This document shows, piece after piece, positions 46,870-60,686 of a stretch of 64,000 nt of DNA. The position numbers and the translations under genes are program-made. Source of the DNA: Tetradesmus obliquus (Eukaryota; Chlorophyta; Chlorophyceae; Sphaeropleales; Scenedesmaceae); assembly GCA_030272155.1 (NCBI GenBank), contig CP126207.1, positions 2,170,001 to 2,234,000 on the forward strand, written 5' to 3'. The notes under the pieces are model-generated. The model worked only from the letters and a program-made list of their open reading frames with translations. It ran no database searches and had not been told where the DNA came from. How positions within the stretch are numbered: the stretch's first letter is position 1; the number at the start of each line of letters is the position of its first letter.

Positions 46870-48782
46870 CTACCTCAGGCCTGGTGGGGCATACAGCCCA
46901 CCACTGTTAATGATTGCCTGGTAGGTTGCTGGGAGGCTATCAATATCAGCCTGGACAGAAGCAGCTGGGTAGGCAAAGAACAATTCCACCAACTTGGCTA
47001 TGCACTCCTTGTCATTGGGCTTGTTGTTCCAGCGCGCATAACGCCAGGCTGTCATTGCCTGGGTCAGGTATGCATGCACATGCTCCACTACCTTGTGCAT
47101 GTCAGGACTCAGGGCTGGCAAACTCAAAAGCCTGCCTGCAGGCCAGATGCCTAGCGACGCAAGCTCAGCCTTGGTGTGGGCTGTGCTGTTGTCCTGTGAC
47201 AGCAGCCAGGGCGCGTGGCGCTGCAAACCCAGGCGTTCTGAGATGGTGTCCAGGTTGAGGTTGAGGTCCCAGATGCAATCCTCATACTCATCAGCTGTCA
47301 TGCCTGTTGCCTCCTCATTTGTGGTGGTCTGCAGGTACCAGCAGCAGTGCAGGCAGCAGCACAGCAGCAGCGGCACGCGGCGGCAGGCCCAGGGGGAAGT
47401 TTAGCAAGGAGGCTGAACAGCTGTATAAGCCAGAATTAAACTACATGCTGCTGAAGGACCAAGCAGCATACAGCACCCTCAAGCTTGTGTTCAAGTGCAA
47501 GTGCTGCAACAGGAAGCACACAAGGCTGCTGGCACTGCAAACAGCATCCCGTGGCCAGCAGCCATTCGCATGCCACGTGTGCACGCGCAGGGGCAGCAAG
47601 CATGAGAGGTTGCTGTATCAATTGCTGGACCAGTCTGCAGCTGTTGACTGCTATGCTGTTGAGGCAGTTGCTATTAGCAAGAAGATACAGCTGCAGGTAG
47701 CTGGCAGCAGCAAGGGGCTGTGGCTGAACCGGCACAAGTGGGATGCCATGCTGCTGAAGCCACACAGCTTGCTGATTGAGGTTCAAGGGGAGCAACACAT
47801 AGATACAGAGGATGGCAGGCGCAACAACCGGGGTGACACGCTGGCAATCAGGCAAGCCAAGGATGAGGCACTGGCAACAGCAGCACTGGCCTTTGGGTTC
47901 AGTGTGCTGTGGCTTCACGCGGGTGCTGCTGATGACCCGTGCGGCCGCGCCGTGCGCTGGGCAGCAGCTCTGCAGCAGGCGGTGCAGCACGTTACTGCTG
48001 GCAGGCCCCCCAAGCTGTTCATGGCATGAACTCACCCGGTAAGCACAGCCCTCCCTGTCCCATGGCATGCCAGTTGTGCCTGTGAAGAACTTGATCCACA
48101 CAGGCCCCAGCTGGTAGTTGACGCCAATGATGTACTTCAGCTTGATCGTCTTGCGGTTGCGCGTGAGCCGTGGCATGCTCCAGGCAAAGTCCTCTGCATC
48201 GCTGCTATACCAGCCCCTGGTGCAGCATTGGCTGAGGCACATCACCTTTTCATCCACATACACCACCCAAGGCTTCTGCTCCTCAAACACCTGCAGCTTC
48301 TCACCACACGATGTCACCCTGTCCCGCTTGTGCTGCGCGTCCAGGTAGGGCCGGTTGCGCACCTTGCCATACTGGAAGTGCGGGTCAATCTGCCTCATGT
48401 GCCTGGTCAGGGTCTCGCCGGAGACGCCAGCGGCTGTGATGATGTCACGCACCACGGGGTTGGTTGTCATGAGCGCGTGTACCGACTCGTACGGCCGCGG
48501 CCTGCCTGCTGCATACCAGTTGAGGCATTCAGCATAGCATGTGTGCGTCTGAGCATCAGTCAGTTTTGGCGGACGGCCGCTGCCTGACTCAGGGACGACA
48601 ATGTTGCCGTCAACATCCATGCGCGGGCCCCAAATCCGCATGTATTGCAGTGGATTAGAGGGCACAGGCAGGCCTGCGTCCTCTAGCATGGTGCGCATGG
48701 CCGCTGTGGCTGCATTGACATTGCCCCTGTTGGCCCTGTATGCAAGGCCAGCGGCAGCCTCCAGGCCGACTGTCAAGGTCAT
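46870..48782 (-). CDS. Tc1/mariner-like DDE transposase, array copy
   Basis: Exons 48782-48036 and 47328-46870. Same translation as the first full copy; intact. Confidence 0.85.
47445..48029 (+). CDS. Zinc-ribbon PD-(D/E)XK-like nuclease, array copy
   Basis: Lies antisense in the intron 47329-48035. Same translation as the first full copy; intact. Confidence 0.7.
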   Translation: MLLKDQAAYSTLKLVFKCKCCNRKHTRLLALQTASRGQQPFACHVCTRRGSKHERLLYQLLDQSAAVDCYAVEAVAISKKIQLQVAGSSKGLWLNRHKWDAMLLKPHSLLIEVQGEQHIDTEDGRRNNRGDTLAIRQAKDEALATAALAFGFSVLWLHAGAADDPCGRAVRWAAALQQAVQHVTAGRPPKLFMA

Positions 48783-48970
48783 GTTCTGCAGTTACAGTAC
48801 AAACCCTAGTCAGTGGTGAACCTTGGACATGAGCAGTAGTGACGCCGGCGGTGCTTGGTTGAGGGTGCGGCTTGGCTGTGCAGACGGCATTAGCATGCTA
48901 TGTCATTGTGTAGCACTGTATTGTGAATGCAGTATTGTCTGTTGAGTAATCATGAATATTTAATTGAAGT

Positions 48971-49685
48971 CACTGGGTCTCATAAAGATTCTCGCCTCGT
49001 ACATGCAGGTACATAGTCAAGATCCGTATGCATCTATTGGTGTGCTCAGATTGTGCGCAGCCTGCGTGCATGTCCAGAAAACCGAGTTTACGTATGTCCC
49101 TGGGCGCCCTAAGAAACTGCGGGGATTTGCGTGTTTTGGCCCTGCTGTGCTGCTTCGAGTGAAACATAAAAAGTATGCTTGCATCTGACAGCAGCAGCAG
49201 GGCTGACCATGCACTGTGGGCTTGTGTGTGCTTCTGTGATGGCATTACATTGCTGGTGTGCACTCGTGATGTTCGCCCTGCCTGGCTTTGCTACTTGCAA
49301 ATAACGCGTTTTGTGCATCTCGATAATTTGGGTGTGACACAGTGATGCAGCGCGCTGCAGCAGCAGCCCAGCTGGCCCACCTGCTGCCTGCAACCAGCTC
49401 CTGGCCCCTTGCTGTGCTGATGTGTGCTGTTGGCAGCCTTGCCCCAAGTACCGTTTTCGTTGCTGTTCTGTGCGGAAGTTACATGTGCTGAAAAGCAGTA
49501 CTTCTGGGGGGTCGACAGCAGCAGCAGCACGCAGCACAGCAGGAGTGCATGCATTCAGCCTCTTCAGCCCTGCATTGTGTGCCTGTGGTAACCGTCCTTA
49601 CACGTACGAGTTTGCGATTGATACTGTTGCAACTCAGATACTTGGCAGGCAAAAGGCCCTGTGAGAATGAATATGAGACCCAGTG
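48971..49685. mobile_element. CACTA-like nested element, unit copy 14
   Basis: Same termini and AGT flanks as the element at 1300-2014. Confidence 0.72.
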
Positions 49686-50536
49686 AGTATCGAGCCCCTG
49701 CATGGCATGGGTTTAGGGCTGTTGACGTGTGTTGCGAACCAGCAGCTCAGCCGCTGGTAATATTTGCAGTGATACAGCATCGAAGTTCGCAGTTTCTGAC
49801 TACTATCACCGGATGTAAGCATCGCTGCACGCATAGCTTTGCCGTTGCCAAGTTTGACTCGGCATGATCTTACCACCTTGCTTGCTGTAGCGCGACAGGA
49901 ATCCCTGATCACAACCGCGGAAATATACTATATGGCTTCAAATGTCGGATAGGAGCACGGCAGGAGCAGGAGGTCGGGCGAGGACGAGCAGGCATCACGC
50001 AATCGTGCAGCAGGTGAGGAGCAACAACCTGGCCAGACATCGATGTATTGCAACACGCATCCGCAGTTCAGAAGTGATATTTCAGTAGAACACACAGCGT
50101 GCTACCTAGCATGAGCATTGCAGCTGTGCAGCATGCTGGCCAGAGCAGCAGCTGCGCCCTCCTGGCAGAACTGGTCTGCTGCATTTCAGCAGCAGCCAGG
50201 CTCTACACGATTTACTTATCAGCACCAGAACCTCCGCCAGTAACATACCATCTCTACTGTGCCATTGCCTCCTGCAGGCACATGTCAGGCATGGAGCATT
50301 GCTGCCAGGCACTCGGCAGCAGCAGCAGCGCGAGTGCCGCCAGCAGCTGTGGGTGCCAACACACCATGCCCATCAACAACCAAGACAATCACGTTGCAGC
50401 AGGTATGAAATGCATCCAGCATATGCAGTGCTGTCACTACACCACATCAGCTGTTGCAACAGCTTGCAGCAACCAAGTTGAACAGCAGCAGGCAACCCAT
50501 CTGCATGAGTTGCGCAAGCAGTGCATGCACCAACCT

Positions 50537-52449
50537 CTACCTCAGGCCTGGTGGGGCATACAGCCCACCACTGTTAATGATTGCCTGGTAGGTTGCTGGG
50601 AGGCTATCAATATCAGCCTGGACAGAAGCAGCTGGGTAGGCAAAGAACAATTCCACCAACTTGGCTATGCACTCCTTGTCATTGGGCTTGTTGTTCCAGC
50701 GCGCATAACGCCAGGCTGTCATTGCCTGGGTCAGGTATGCATGCACATGCTCCACTACCTTGTGCATGTCAGGACTCAGGGCTGGCAAACTCAAAAGCCT
50801 GCCTGCAGGCCAGATGCCTAGCGACGCAAGCTCAGCCTTGGTGTGGGCTGTGCTGTTGTCCTGTGACAGCAGCCAGGGCGCGTGGCGCTGCAAACCCAGG
50901 CGTTCTGAGATGGTGTCCAGGTTGAGGTTGAGGTCCCAGATGCAATCCTCATACTCATCAGCTGTCATGCCTGTTGCCTCCTCATTTGTGGTGGTCTGCA
51001 GGTACCAGCAGCAGTGCAGGCAGCAGCACAGCAGCAGCGGCACGCGGCGGCAGGCCCAGGGGGAAGTTTAGCAAGGAGGCTGAACAGCTGTATAAGCCAG
51101 AATTAAACTACATGCTGCTGAAGGACCAAGCAGCATACAGCACCCTCAAGCTTGTGTTCAAGTGCAAGTGCTGCAACAGGAAGCACACAAGGCTGCTGGC
51201 ACTGCAAACAGCATCCCGTGGCCAGCAGCCATTCGCATGCCACGTGTGCACGCGCAGGGGCAGCAAGCATGAGAGGTTGCTGTATCAATTGCTGGACCAG
51301 TCTGCAGCTGTTGACTGCTATGCTGTTGAGGCAGTTGCTATTAGCAAGAAGATACAGCTGCAGGTAGCTGGCAGCAGCAAGGGGCTGTGGCTGAACCGGC
51401 ACAAGTGGGATGCCATGCTGCTGAAGCCACACAGCTTGCTGATTGAGGTTCAAGGGGAGCAACACATAGATACAGAGGATGGCAGGCGCAACAACCGGGG
51501 TGACACGCTGGCAATCAGGCAAGCCAAGGATGAGGCACTGGCAACAGCAGCACTGGCCTTTGGGTTCAGTGTGCTGTGGCTTCACGCGGGTGCTGCTGAT
51601 GACCCGTGCGGCCGCGCCGTGCGCTGGGCAGCAGCTCTGCAGCAGGCGGTGCAGCACGTTACTGCTGGCAGGCCCCCCAAGCTGTTCATGGCATGAACTC
51701 ACCCGGTAAGCACAGCCCTCCCTGTCCCATGGCATGCCAGTTGTGCCTGTGAAGAACTTGATCCACACAGGCCCCAGCTGGTAGTTGACGCCAATGATGT
51801 ACTTCAGCTTGATCGTCTTGCGGTTGCGCGTGAGCCGTGGCATGCTCCAGGCAAAGTCCTCTGCATCGCTGCTATACCAGCCCCTGGTGCAGCATTGGCT
51901 GAGGCACATCACCTTTTCATCCACATACACCACCCAAGGCTTCTGCTCCTCAAACACCTGCAGCTTCTCACCACACGATGTCACCCTGTCCCGCTTGTGC
52001 TGCGCGTCCAGGTAGGGCCGGTTGCGCACCTTGCCATACTGGAAGTGCGGGTCAATCTGCCTCATGTGCCTGGTCAGGGTCTCGCCGGAGACGCCAGCGG
52101 CTGTGATGATGTCACGCACCACGGGGTTGGTTGTCATGAGCGCGTGTACCGACTCGTACGGCCGCGGCCTGCCTGCTGCATACCAGTTGAGGCATTCAGC
52201 ATAGCATGTGTGCGTCTGAGCATCAGTCAGTTTTGGCGGACGGCCGCTGCCTGACTCAGGGACGACAATGTTGCCGTCAACATCCATGCGCGGGCCCCAA
52301 ATCCGCATGTATTGCAGTGGATTAGAGGGCACAGGCAGGCCTGCGTCCTCTAGCATGGTGCGCATGGCCGCTGTGGCTGCATTGACATTGCCCCTGTTGG
52401 CCCTGTATGCAAGGCCAGCGGCAGCCTCCAGGCCGACTGTCAAGGTCAT
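50537..52449 (-). CDS. Tc1/mariner-like DDE transposase, array copy
   Basis: Exons 52449-51703 and 50995-50537. Same translation as the first full copy; intact. Confidence 0.85.
51112..51696 (+). CDS. Zinc-ribbon PD-(D/E)XK-like nuclease, array copy
   Basis: Lies antisense in the intron 50996-51702. Same translation as the first full copy; intact. Confidence 0.7.
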   Translation: MLLKDQAAYSTLKLVFKCKCCNRKHTRLLALQTASRGQQPFACHVCTRRGSKHERLLYQLLDQSAAVDCYAVEAVAISKKIQLQVAGSSKGLWLNRHKWDAMLLKPHSLLIEVQGEQHIDTEDGRRNNRGDTLAIRQAKDEALATAALAFGFSVLWLHAGAADDPCGRAVRWAAALQQAVQHVTAGRPPKLFMA

Positions 52450-52637
52450 GTTCTGCAGTTACAGTACAAACCCTAGTCAGTGGTGAACCTTGGACATGAG
52501 CAGTAGTGACGCCGGCGGTGCTTGGTTGAGGGTGCGGCTTGGCTGTGCAGACGGCATTAGCATGCTATGTCATTGTGTAGCACTGTATTGTGAATGCAGT
52601 ATTGTCTGTTGAGTAATCATGAATATTTAATTGAAGT

Positions 52638-53352
52638 CACTGGGTCTCATAAAGATTCTCGCCTCGTACATGCAGGTACATAGTCAAGATCCGTATGCAT
52701 CTATTGGTGTGCTCAGATTGTGCGCAGCCTGCGTGCATGTCCAGAAAACCGAGTTTACGTATGTCCCTGGGCGCCCTAAGAAACTGCGGGGATTTGCGTG
52801 TTTTGGCCCTGCTGTGCTGCTTCGAGTGAAACATAAAAAGTATGCTTGCATCTGACAGCAGCAGCAGGGCTGACCATGCACTGTGGGCTTGTGTGTGCTT
52901 CTGTGATGGCATTACATTGCTGGTGTGCACTCGTGATGTTCGCCCTGCCTGGCTTTGCTACTTGCAAATAACGCGTTTTGTGCATCTCGATAATTTGGGT
53001 GTGACACAGTGATGCAGCGCGCTGCAGCAGCAGCCCAGCTGGCCCACCTGCTGCCTGCAACCAGCTCCTGGCCCCTTGCTGTGCTGATGTGTGCTGTTGG
53101 CAGCCTTGCCCCAAGTACCGTTTTCGTTGCTGTTCTGTGCGGAAGTTACATGTGCTGAAAAGCAGTACTTCTGGGGGGTCGACAGCAGCAGCAGCACGCA
53201 GCACAGCAGGAGTGCATGCATTCAGCCTCTTCAGCCCTGCATTGTGTGCCTGTGGTAACCGTCCTTACACGTACGAGTTTGCGATTGATACTGTTGCAAC
53301 TCAGATACTTGGCAGGCAAAAGGCCCTGTGAGAATGAATATGAGACCCAGTG
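52638..53352. mobile_element. CACTA-like nested element, unit copy 15
   Basis: Same termini and AGT flanks as the element at 1300-2014. Confidence 0.72.
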
Positions 53353-54203
53353 AGTATCGAGCCCCTGCATGGCATGGGTTTAGGGCTGTTGACGTGTGTT
53401 GCGAACCAGCAGCTCAGCCGCTGGTAATATTTGCAGTGATACAGCATCGAAGTTCGCAGTTTCTGACTACTATCACCGGATGTAAGCATCGCTGCACGCA
53501 TAGCTTTGCCGTTGCCAAGTTTGACTCGGCATGATCTTACCACCTTGCTTGCTGTAGCGCGACAGGAATCCCTGATCACAACCGCGGAAATATACTATAT
53601 GGCTTCAAATGTCGGATAGGAGCACGGCAGGAGCAGGAGGTCGGGCGAGGACGAGCAGGCATCACGCAATCGTGCAGCAGGTGAGGAGCAACAACCTGGC
53701 CAGACATCGATGTATTGCAACACGCATCCGCAGTTCAGAAGTGATATTTCAGTAGAACACACAGCGTGCTACCTAGCATGAGCATTGCAGCTGTGCAGCA
53801 TGCTGGCCAGAGCAGCAGCTGCGCCCTCCTGGCAGAACTGGTCTGCTGCATTTCAGCAGCAGCCAGGCTCTACACGATTTACTTATCAGCACCAGAACCT
53901 CCGCCAGTAACATACCATCTCTACTGTGCCATTGCCTCCTGCAGGCACATGTCAGGCATGGAGCATTGCTGCCAGGCACTCGGCAGCAGCAGCAGCGCGA
54001 GTGCCGCCAGCAGCTGTGGGTGCCAACACACCATGCCCATCAACAACCAAGACAATCACGTTGCAGCAGGTATGAAATGCATCCAGCATATGCAGTGCTG
54101 TCACTACACCACATCAGCTGTTGCAACAGCTTGCAGCAACCAAGTTGAACAGCAGCAGGCAACCCATCTGCATGAGTTGCGCAAGCAGTGCATGCACCAA
54201 CCT

Positions 54204-56116
54204 CTACCTCAGGCCTGGTGGGGCATACAGCCCACCACTGTTAATGATTGCCTGGTAGGTTGCTGGGAGGCTATCAATATCAGCCTGGACAGAAGCAGCT
54301 GGGTAGGCAAAGAACAATTCCACCAACTTGGCTATGCACTCCTTGTCATTGGGCTTGTTGTTCCAGCGCGCATAACGCCAGGCTGTCATTGCCTGGGTCA
54401 GGTATGCATGCACATGCTCCACTACCTTGTGCATGTCAGGACTCAGGGCTGGCAAACTCAAAAGCCTGCCTGCAGGCCAGATGCCTAGCGACGCAAGCTC
54501 AGCCTTGGTGTGGGCTGTGCTGTTGTCCTGTGACAGCAGCCAGGGCGCGTGGCGCTGCAAACCCAGGCGTTCTGAGATGGTGTCCAGGTTGAGGTTGAGG
54601 TCCCAGATGCAATCCTCATACTCATCAGCTGTCATGCCTGTTGCCTCCTCATTTGTGGTGGTCTGCAGGTACCAGCAGCAGTGCAGGCAGCAGCACAGCA
54701 GCAGCGGCACGCGGCGGCAGGCCCAGGGGGAAGTTTAGCAAGGAGGCTGAACAGCTGTATAAGCCAGAATTAAACTACATGCTGCTGAAGGACCAAGCAG
54801 CATACAGCACCCTCAAGCTTGTGTTCAAGTGCAAGTGCTGCAACAGGAAGCACACAAGGCTGCTGGCACTGCAAACAGCATCCCGTGGCCAGCAGCCATT
54901 CGCATGCCACGTGTGCACGCGCAGGGGCAGCAAGCATGAGAGGTTGCTGTATCAATTGCTGGACCAGTCTGCAGCTGTTGACTGCTATGCTGTTGAGGCA
55001 GTTGCTATTAGCAAGAAGATACAGCTGCAGGTAGCTGGCAGCAGCAAGGGGCTGTGGCTGAACCGGCACAAGTGGGATGCCATGCTGCTGAAGCCACACA
55101 GCTTGCTGATTGAGGTTCAAGGGGAGCAACACATAGATACAGAGGATGGCAGGCGCAACAACCGGGGTGACACGCTGGCAATCAGGCAAGCCAAGGATGA
55201 GGCACTGGCAACAGCAGCACTGGCCTTTGGGTTCAGTGTGCTGTGGCTTCACGCGGGTGCTGCTGATGACCCGTGCGGCCGCGCCGTGCGCTGGGCAGCA
55301 GCTCTGCAGCAGGCGGTGCAGCACGTTACTGCTGGCAGGCCCCCCAAGCTGTTCATGGCATGAACTCACCCGGTAAGCACAGCCCTCCCTGTCCCATGGC
55401 ATGCCAGTTGTGCCTGTGAAGAACTTGATCCACACAGGCCCCAGCTGGTAGTTGACGCCAATGATGTACTTCAGCTTGATCGTCTTGCGGTTGCGCGTGA
55501 GCCGTGGCATGCTCCAGGCAAAGTCCTCTGCATCGCTGCTATACCAGCCCCTGGTGCAGCATTGGCTGAGGCACATCACCTTTTCATCCACATACACCAC
55601 CCAAGGCTTCTGCTCCTCAAACACCTGCAGCTTCTCACCACACGATGTCACCCTGTCCCGCTTGTGCTGCGCGTCCAGGTAGGGCCGGTTGCGCACCTTG
55701 CCATACTGGAAGTGCGGGTCAATCTGCCTCATGTGCCTGGTCAGGGTCTCGCCGGAGACGCCAGCGGCTGTGATGATGTCACGCACCACGGGGTTGGTTG
55801 TCATGAGCGCGTGTACCGACTCGTACGGCCGCGGCCTGCCTGCTGCATACCAGTTGAGGCATTCAGCATAGCATGTGTGCGTCTGAGCATCAGTCAGTTT
55901 TGGCGGACGGCCGCTGCCTGACTCAGGGACGACAATGTTGCCGTCAACATCCATGCGCGGGCCCCAAATCCGCATGTATTGCAGTGGATTAGAGGGCACA
56001 GGCAGGCCTGCGTCCTCTAGCATGGTGCGCATGGCCGCTGTGGCTGCATTGACATTGCCCCTGTTGGCCCTGTATGCAAGGCCAGCGGCAGCCTCCAGGC
56101 CGACTGTCAAGGTCAT
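54204..56116 (-). CDS. Tc1/mariner-like DDE transposase, array copy
   Basis: Exons 56116-55370 and 54662-54204. Same translation as the first full copy; intact. Confidence 0.85.
54779..55363 (+). CDS. Zinc-ribbon PD-(D/E)XK-like nuclease, array copy
   Basis: Lies antisense in the intron 54663-55369. Same translation as the first full copy; intact. Confidence 0.7.
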   Translation: MLLKDQAAYSTLKLVFKCKCCNRKHTRLLALQTASRGQQPFACHVCTRRGSKHERLLYQLLDQSAAVDCYAVEAVAISKKIQLQVAGSSKGLWLNRHKWDAMLLKPHSLLIEVQGEQHIDTEDGRRNNRGDTLAIRQAKDEALATAALAFGFSVLWLHAGAADDPCGRAVRWAAALQQAVQHVTAGRPPKLFMA

Positions 56117-56304
56117 GTTCTGCAGTTACAGTACAAACCCTAGTCAGTGGTGAACCTTGGACATGAGCAGTAGTGACGCCGGCGGTGCTTGGTTGAGGGT
56201 GCGGCTTGGCTGTGCAGACGGCATTAGCATGCTATGTCATTGTGTAGCACTGTATTGTGAATGCAGTATTGTCTGTTGAGTAATCATGAATATTTAATTG
56301 AAGT

Positions 56305-57019
56305 CACTGGGTCTCATAAAGATTCTCGCCTCGTACATGCAGGTACATAGTCAAGATCCGTATGCATCTATTGGTGTGCTCAGATTGTGCGCAGCCTGCG
56401 TGCATGTCCAGAAAACCGAGTTTACGTATGTCCCTGGGCGCCCTAAGAAACTGCGGGGATTTGCGTGTTTTGGCCCTGCTGTGCTGCTTCGAGTGAAACA
56501 TAAAAAGTATGCTTGCATCTGACAGCAGCAGCAGGGCTGACCATGCACTGTGGGCTTGTGTGTGCTTCTGTGATGGCATTACATTGCTGGTGTGCACTCG
56601 TGATGTTCGCCCTGCCTGGCTTTGCTACTTGCAAATAACGCGTTTTGTGCATCTCGATAATTTGGGTGTGACACAGTGATGCAGCGCGCTGCAGCAGCAG
56701 CCCAGCTGGCCCACCTGCTGCCTGCAACCAGCTCCTGGCCCCTTGCTGTGCTGATGTGTGCTGTTGGCAGCCTTGCCCCAAGTACCGTTTTCGTTGCTGT
56801 TCTGTGCGGAAGTTACATGTGCTGAAAAGCAGTACTTCTGGGGGGTCGACAGCAGCAGCAGCACGCAGCACAGCAGGAGTGCATGCATTCAGCCTCTTCA
56901 GCCCTGCATTGTGTGCCTGTGGTAACCGTCCTTACACGTACGAGTTTGCGATTGATACTGTTGCAACTCAGATACTTGGCAGGCAAAAGGCCCTGTGAGA
57001 ATGAATATGAGACCCAGTG
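56305..57019. mobile_element. CACTA-like nested element, unit copy 16
   Basis: Same termini and AGT flanks as the element at 1300-2014. Confidence 0.72.
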
Positions 57020-57870
57020 AGTATCGAGCCCCTGCATGGCATGGGTTTAGGGCTGTTGACGTGTGTTGCGAACCAGCAGCTCAGCCGCTGGTAATATTTG
57101 CAGTGATACAGCATCGAAGTTCGCAGTTTCTGACTACTATCACCGGATGTAAGCATCGCTGCACGCATAGCTTTGCCGTTGCCAAGTTTGACTCGGCATG
57201 ATCTTACCACCTTGCTTGCTGTAGCGCGACAGGAATCCCTGATCACAACCGCGGAAATATACTATATGGCTTCAAATGTCGGATAGGAGCACGGCAGGAG
57301 CAGGAGGTCGGGCGAGGACGAGCAGGCATCACGCAATCGTGCAGCAGGTGAGGAGCAACAACCTGGCCAGACATCGATGTATTGCAACACGCATCCGCAG
57401 TTCAGAAGTGATATTTCAGTAGAACACACAGCGTGCTACCTAGCATGAGCATTGCAGCTGTGCAGCATGCTGGCCAGAGCAGCAGCTGCGCCCTCCTGGC
57501 AGAACTGGTCTGCTGCATTTCAGCAGCAGCCAGGCTCTACACGATTTACTTATCAGCACCAGAACCTCCGCCAGTAACATACCATCTCTACTGTGCCATT
57601 GCCTCCTGCAGGCACATGTCAGGCATGGAGCATTGCTGCCAGGCACTCGGCAGCAGCAGCAGCGCGAGTGCCGCCAGCAGCTGTGGGTGCCAACACACCA
57701 TGCCCATCAACAACCAAGACAATCACGTTGCAGCAGGTATGAAATGCATCCAGCATATGCAGTGCTGTCACTACACCACATCAGCTGTTGCAACAGCTTG
57801 CAGCAACCAAGTTGAACAGCAGCAGGCAACCCATCTGCATGAGTTGCGCAAGCAGTGCATGCACCAACCT

Positions 57871-59783
57871 CTACCTCAGGCCTGGTGGGGCATACAGCCC
57901 ACCACTGTTAATGATTGCCTGGTAGGTTGCTGGGAGGCTATCAATATCAGCCTGGACAGAAGCAGCTGGGTAGGCAAAGAACAATTCCACCAACTTGGCT
58001 ATGCACTCCTTGTCATTGGGCTTGTTGTTCCAGCGCGCATAACGCCAGGCTGTCATTGCCTGGGTCAGGTATGCATGCACATGCTCCACTACCTTGTGCA
58101 TGTCAGGACTCAGGGCTGGCAAACTCAAAAGCCTGCCTGCAGGCCAGATGCCTAGCGACGCAAGCTCAGCCTTGGTGTGGGCTGTGCTGTTGTCCTGTGA
58201 CAGCAGCCAGGGCGCGTGGCGCTGCAAACCCAGGCGTTCTGAGATGGTGTCCAGGTTGAGGTTGAGGTCCCAGATGCAATCCTCATACTCATCAGCTGTC
58301 ATGCCTGTTGCCTCCTCATTTGTGGTGGTCTGCAGGTACCAGCAGCAGTGCAGGCAGCAGCACAGCAGCAGCGGCACGCGGCGGCAGGCCCAGGGGGAAG
58401 TTTAGCAAGGAGGCTGAACAGCTGTATAAGCCAGAATTAAACTACATGCTGCTGAAGGACCAAGCAGCATACAGCACCCTCAAGCTTGTGTTCAAGTGCA
58501 AGTGCTGCAACAGGAAGCACACAAGGCTGCTGGCACTGCAAACAGCATCCCGTGGCCAGCAGCCATTCGCATGCCACGTGTGCACGCGCAGGGGCAGCAA
58601 GCATGAGAGGTTGCTGTATCAATTGCTGGACCAGTCTGCAGCTGTTGACTGCTATGCTGTTGAGGCAGTTGCTATTAGCAAGAAGATACAGCTGCAGGTA
58701 GCTGGCAGCAGCAAGGGGCTGTGGCTGAACCGGCACAAGTGGGATGCCATGCTGCTGAAGCCACACAGCTTGCTGATTGAGGTTCAAGGGGAGCAACACA
58801 TAGATACAGAGGATGGCAGGCGCAACAACCGGGGTGACACGCTGGCAATCAGGCAAGCCAAGGATGAGGCACTGGCAACAGCAGCACTGGCCTTTGGGTT
58901 CAGTGTGCTGTGGCTTCACGCGGGTGCTGCTGATGACCCGTGCGGCCGCGCCGTGCGCTGGGCAGCAGCTCTGCAGCAGGCGGTGCAGCACGTTACTGCT
59001 GGCAGGCCCCCCAAGCTGTTCATGGCATGAACTCACCCGGTAAGCACAGCCCTCCCTGTCCCATGGCATGCCAGTTGTGCCTGTGAAGAACTTGATCCAC
59101 ACAGGCCCCAGCTGGTAGTTGACGCCAATGATGTACTTCAGCTTGATCGTCTTGCGGTTGCGCGTGAGCCGTGGCATGCTCCAGGCAAAGTCCTCTGCAT
59201 CGCTGCTATACCAGCCCCTGGTGCAGCATTGGCTGAGGCACATCACCTTTTCATCCACATACACCACCCAAGGCTTCTGCTCCTCAAACACCTGCAGCTT
59301 CTCACCACACGATGTCACCCTGTCCCGCTTGTGCTGCGCGTCCAGGTAGGGCCGGTTGCGCACCTTGCCATACTGGAAGTGCGGGTCAATCTGCCTCATG
59401 TGCCTGGTCAGGGTCTCGCCGGAGACGCCAGCGGCTGTGATGATGTCACGCACCACGGGGTTGGTTGTCATGAGCGCGTGTACCGACTCGTACGGCCGCG
59501 GCCTGCCTGCTGCATACCAGTTGAGGCATTCAGCATAGCATGTGTGCGTCTGAGCATCAGTCAGTTTTGGCGGACGGCCGCTGCCTGACTCAGGGACGAC
59601 AATGTTGCCGTCAACATCCATGCGCGGGCCCCAAATCCGCATGTATTGCAGTGGATTAGAGGGCACAGGCAGGCCTGCGTCCTCTAGCATGGTGCGCATG
59701 GCCGCTGTGGCTGCATTGACATTGCCCCTGTTGGCCCTGTATGCAAGGCCAGCGGCAGCCTCCAGGCCGACTGTCAAGGTCAT
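57871..59783 (-). CDS. Tc1/mariner-like DDE transposase, array copy
   Basis: Exons 59783-59037 and 58329-57871. Same translation as the first full copy; intact. Confidence 0.85.
58446..59030 (+). CDS. Zinc-ribbon PD-(D/E)XK-like nuclease, array copy
   Basis: Lies antisense in the intron 58330-59036. Same translation as the first full copy; intact. Confidence 0.7.
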   Translation: MLLKDQAAYSTLKLVFKCKCCNRKHTRLLALQTASRGQQPFACHVCTRRGSKHERLLYQLLDQSAAVDCYAVEAVAISKKIQLQVAGSSKGLWLNRHKWDAMLLKPHSLLIEVQGEQHIDTEDGRRNNRGDTLAIRQAKDEALATAALAFGFSVLWLHAGAADDPCGRAVRWAAALQQAVQHVTAGRPPKLFMA

Positions 59784-59971
59784 GTTCTGCAGTTACAGTA
59801 CAAACCCTAGTCAGTGGTGAACCTTGGACATGAGCAGTAGTGACGCCGGCGGTGCTTGGTTGAGGGTGCGGCTTGGCTGTGCAGACGGCATTAGCATGCT
59901 ATGTCATTGTGTAGCACTGTATTGTGAATGCAGTATTGTCTGTTGAGTAATCATGAATATTTAATTGAAGT

Positions 59972-60686
59972 CACTGGGTCTCATAAAGATTCTCGCCTCG
60001 TACATGCAGGTACATAGTCAAGATCCGTATGCATCTATTGGTGTGCTCAGATTGTGCGCAGCCTGCGTGCATGTCCAGAAAACCGAGTTTACGTATGTCC
60101 CTGGGCGCCCTAAGAAACTGCGGGGATTTGCGTGTTTTGGCCCTGCTGTGCTGCTTCGAGTGAAACATAAAAAGTATGCTTGCATCTGACAGCAGCAGCA
60201 GGGCTGACCATGCACTGTGGGCTTGTGTGTGCTTCTGTGATGGCATTACATTGCTGGTGTGCACTCGTGATGTTCGCCCTGCCTGGCTTTGCTACTTGCA
60301 AATAACGCGTTTTGTGCATCTCGATAATTTGGGTGTGACACAGTGATGCAGCGCGCTGCAGCAGCAGCCCAGCTGGCCCACCTGCTGCCTGCAACCAGCT
60401 CCTGGCCCCTTGCTGTGCTGATGTGTGCTGTTGGCAGCCTTGCCCCAAGTACCGTTTTCGTTGCTGTTCTGTGCGGAAGTTACATGTGCTGAAAAGCAGT
60501 ACTTCTGGGGGGTCGACAGCAGCAGCAGCACGCAGCACAGCAGGAGTGCATGCATTCAGCCTCTTCAGCCCTGCATTGTGTGCCTGTGGTAACCGTCCTT
60601 ACACGTACGAGTTTGCGATTGATACTGTTGCAACTCAGATACTTGGCAGGCAAAAGGCCCTGTGAGAATGAATATGAGACCCAGTG
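59972..60686. mobile_element. CACTA-like nested element, unit copy 17
   Basis: Same termini and AGT flanks as the element at 1300-2014. Confidence 0.72.
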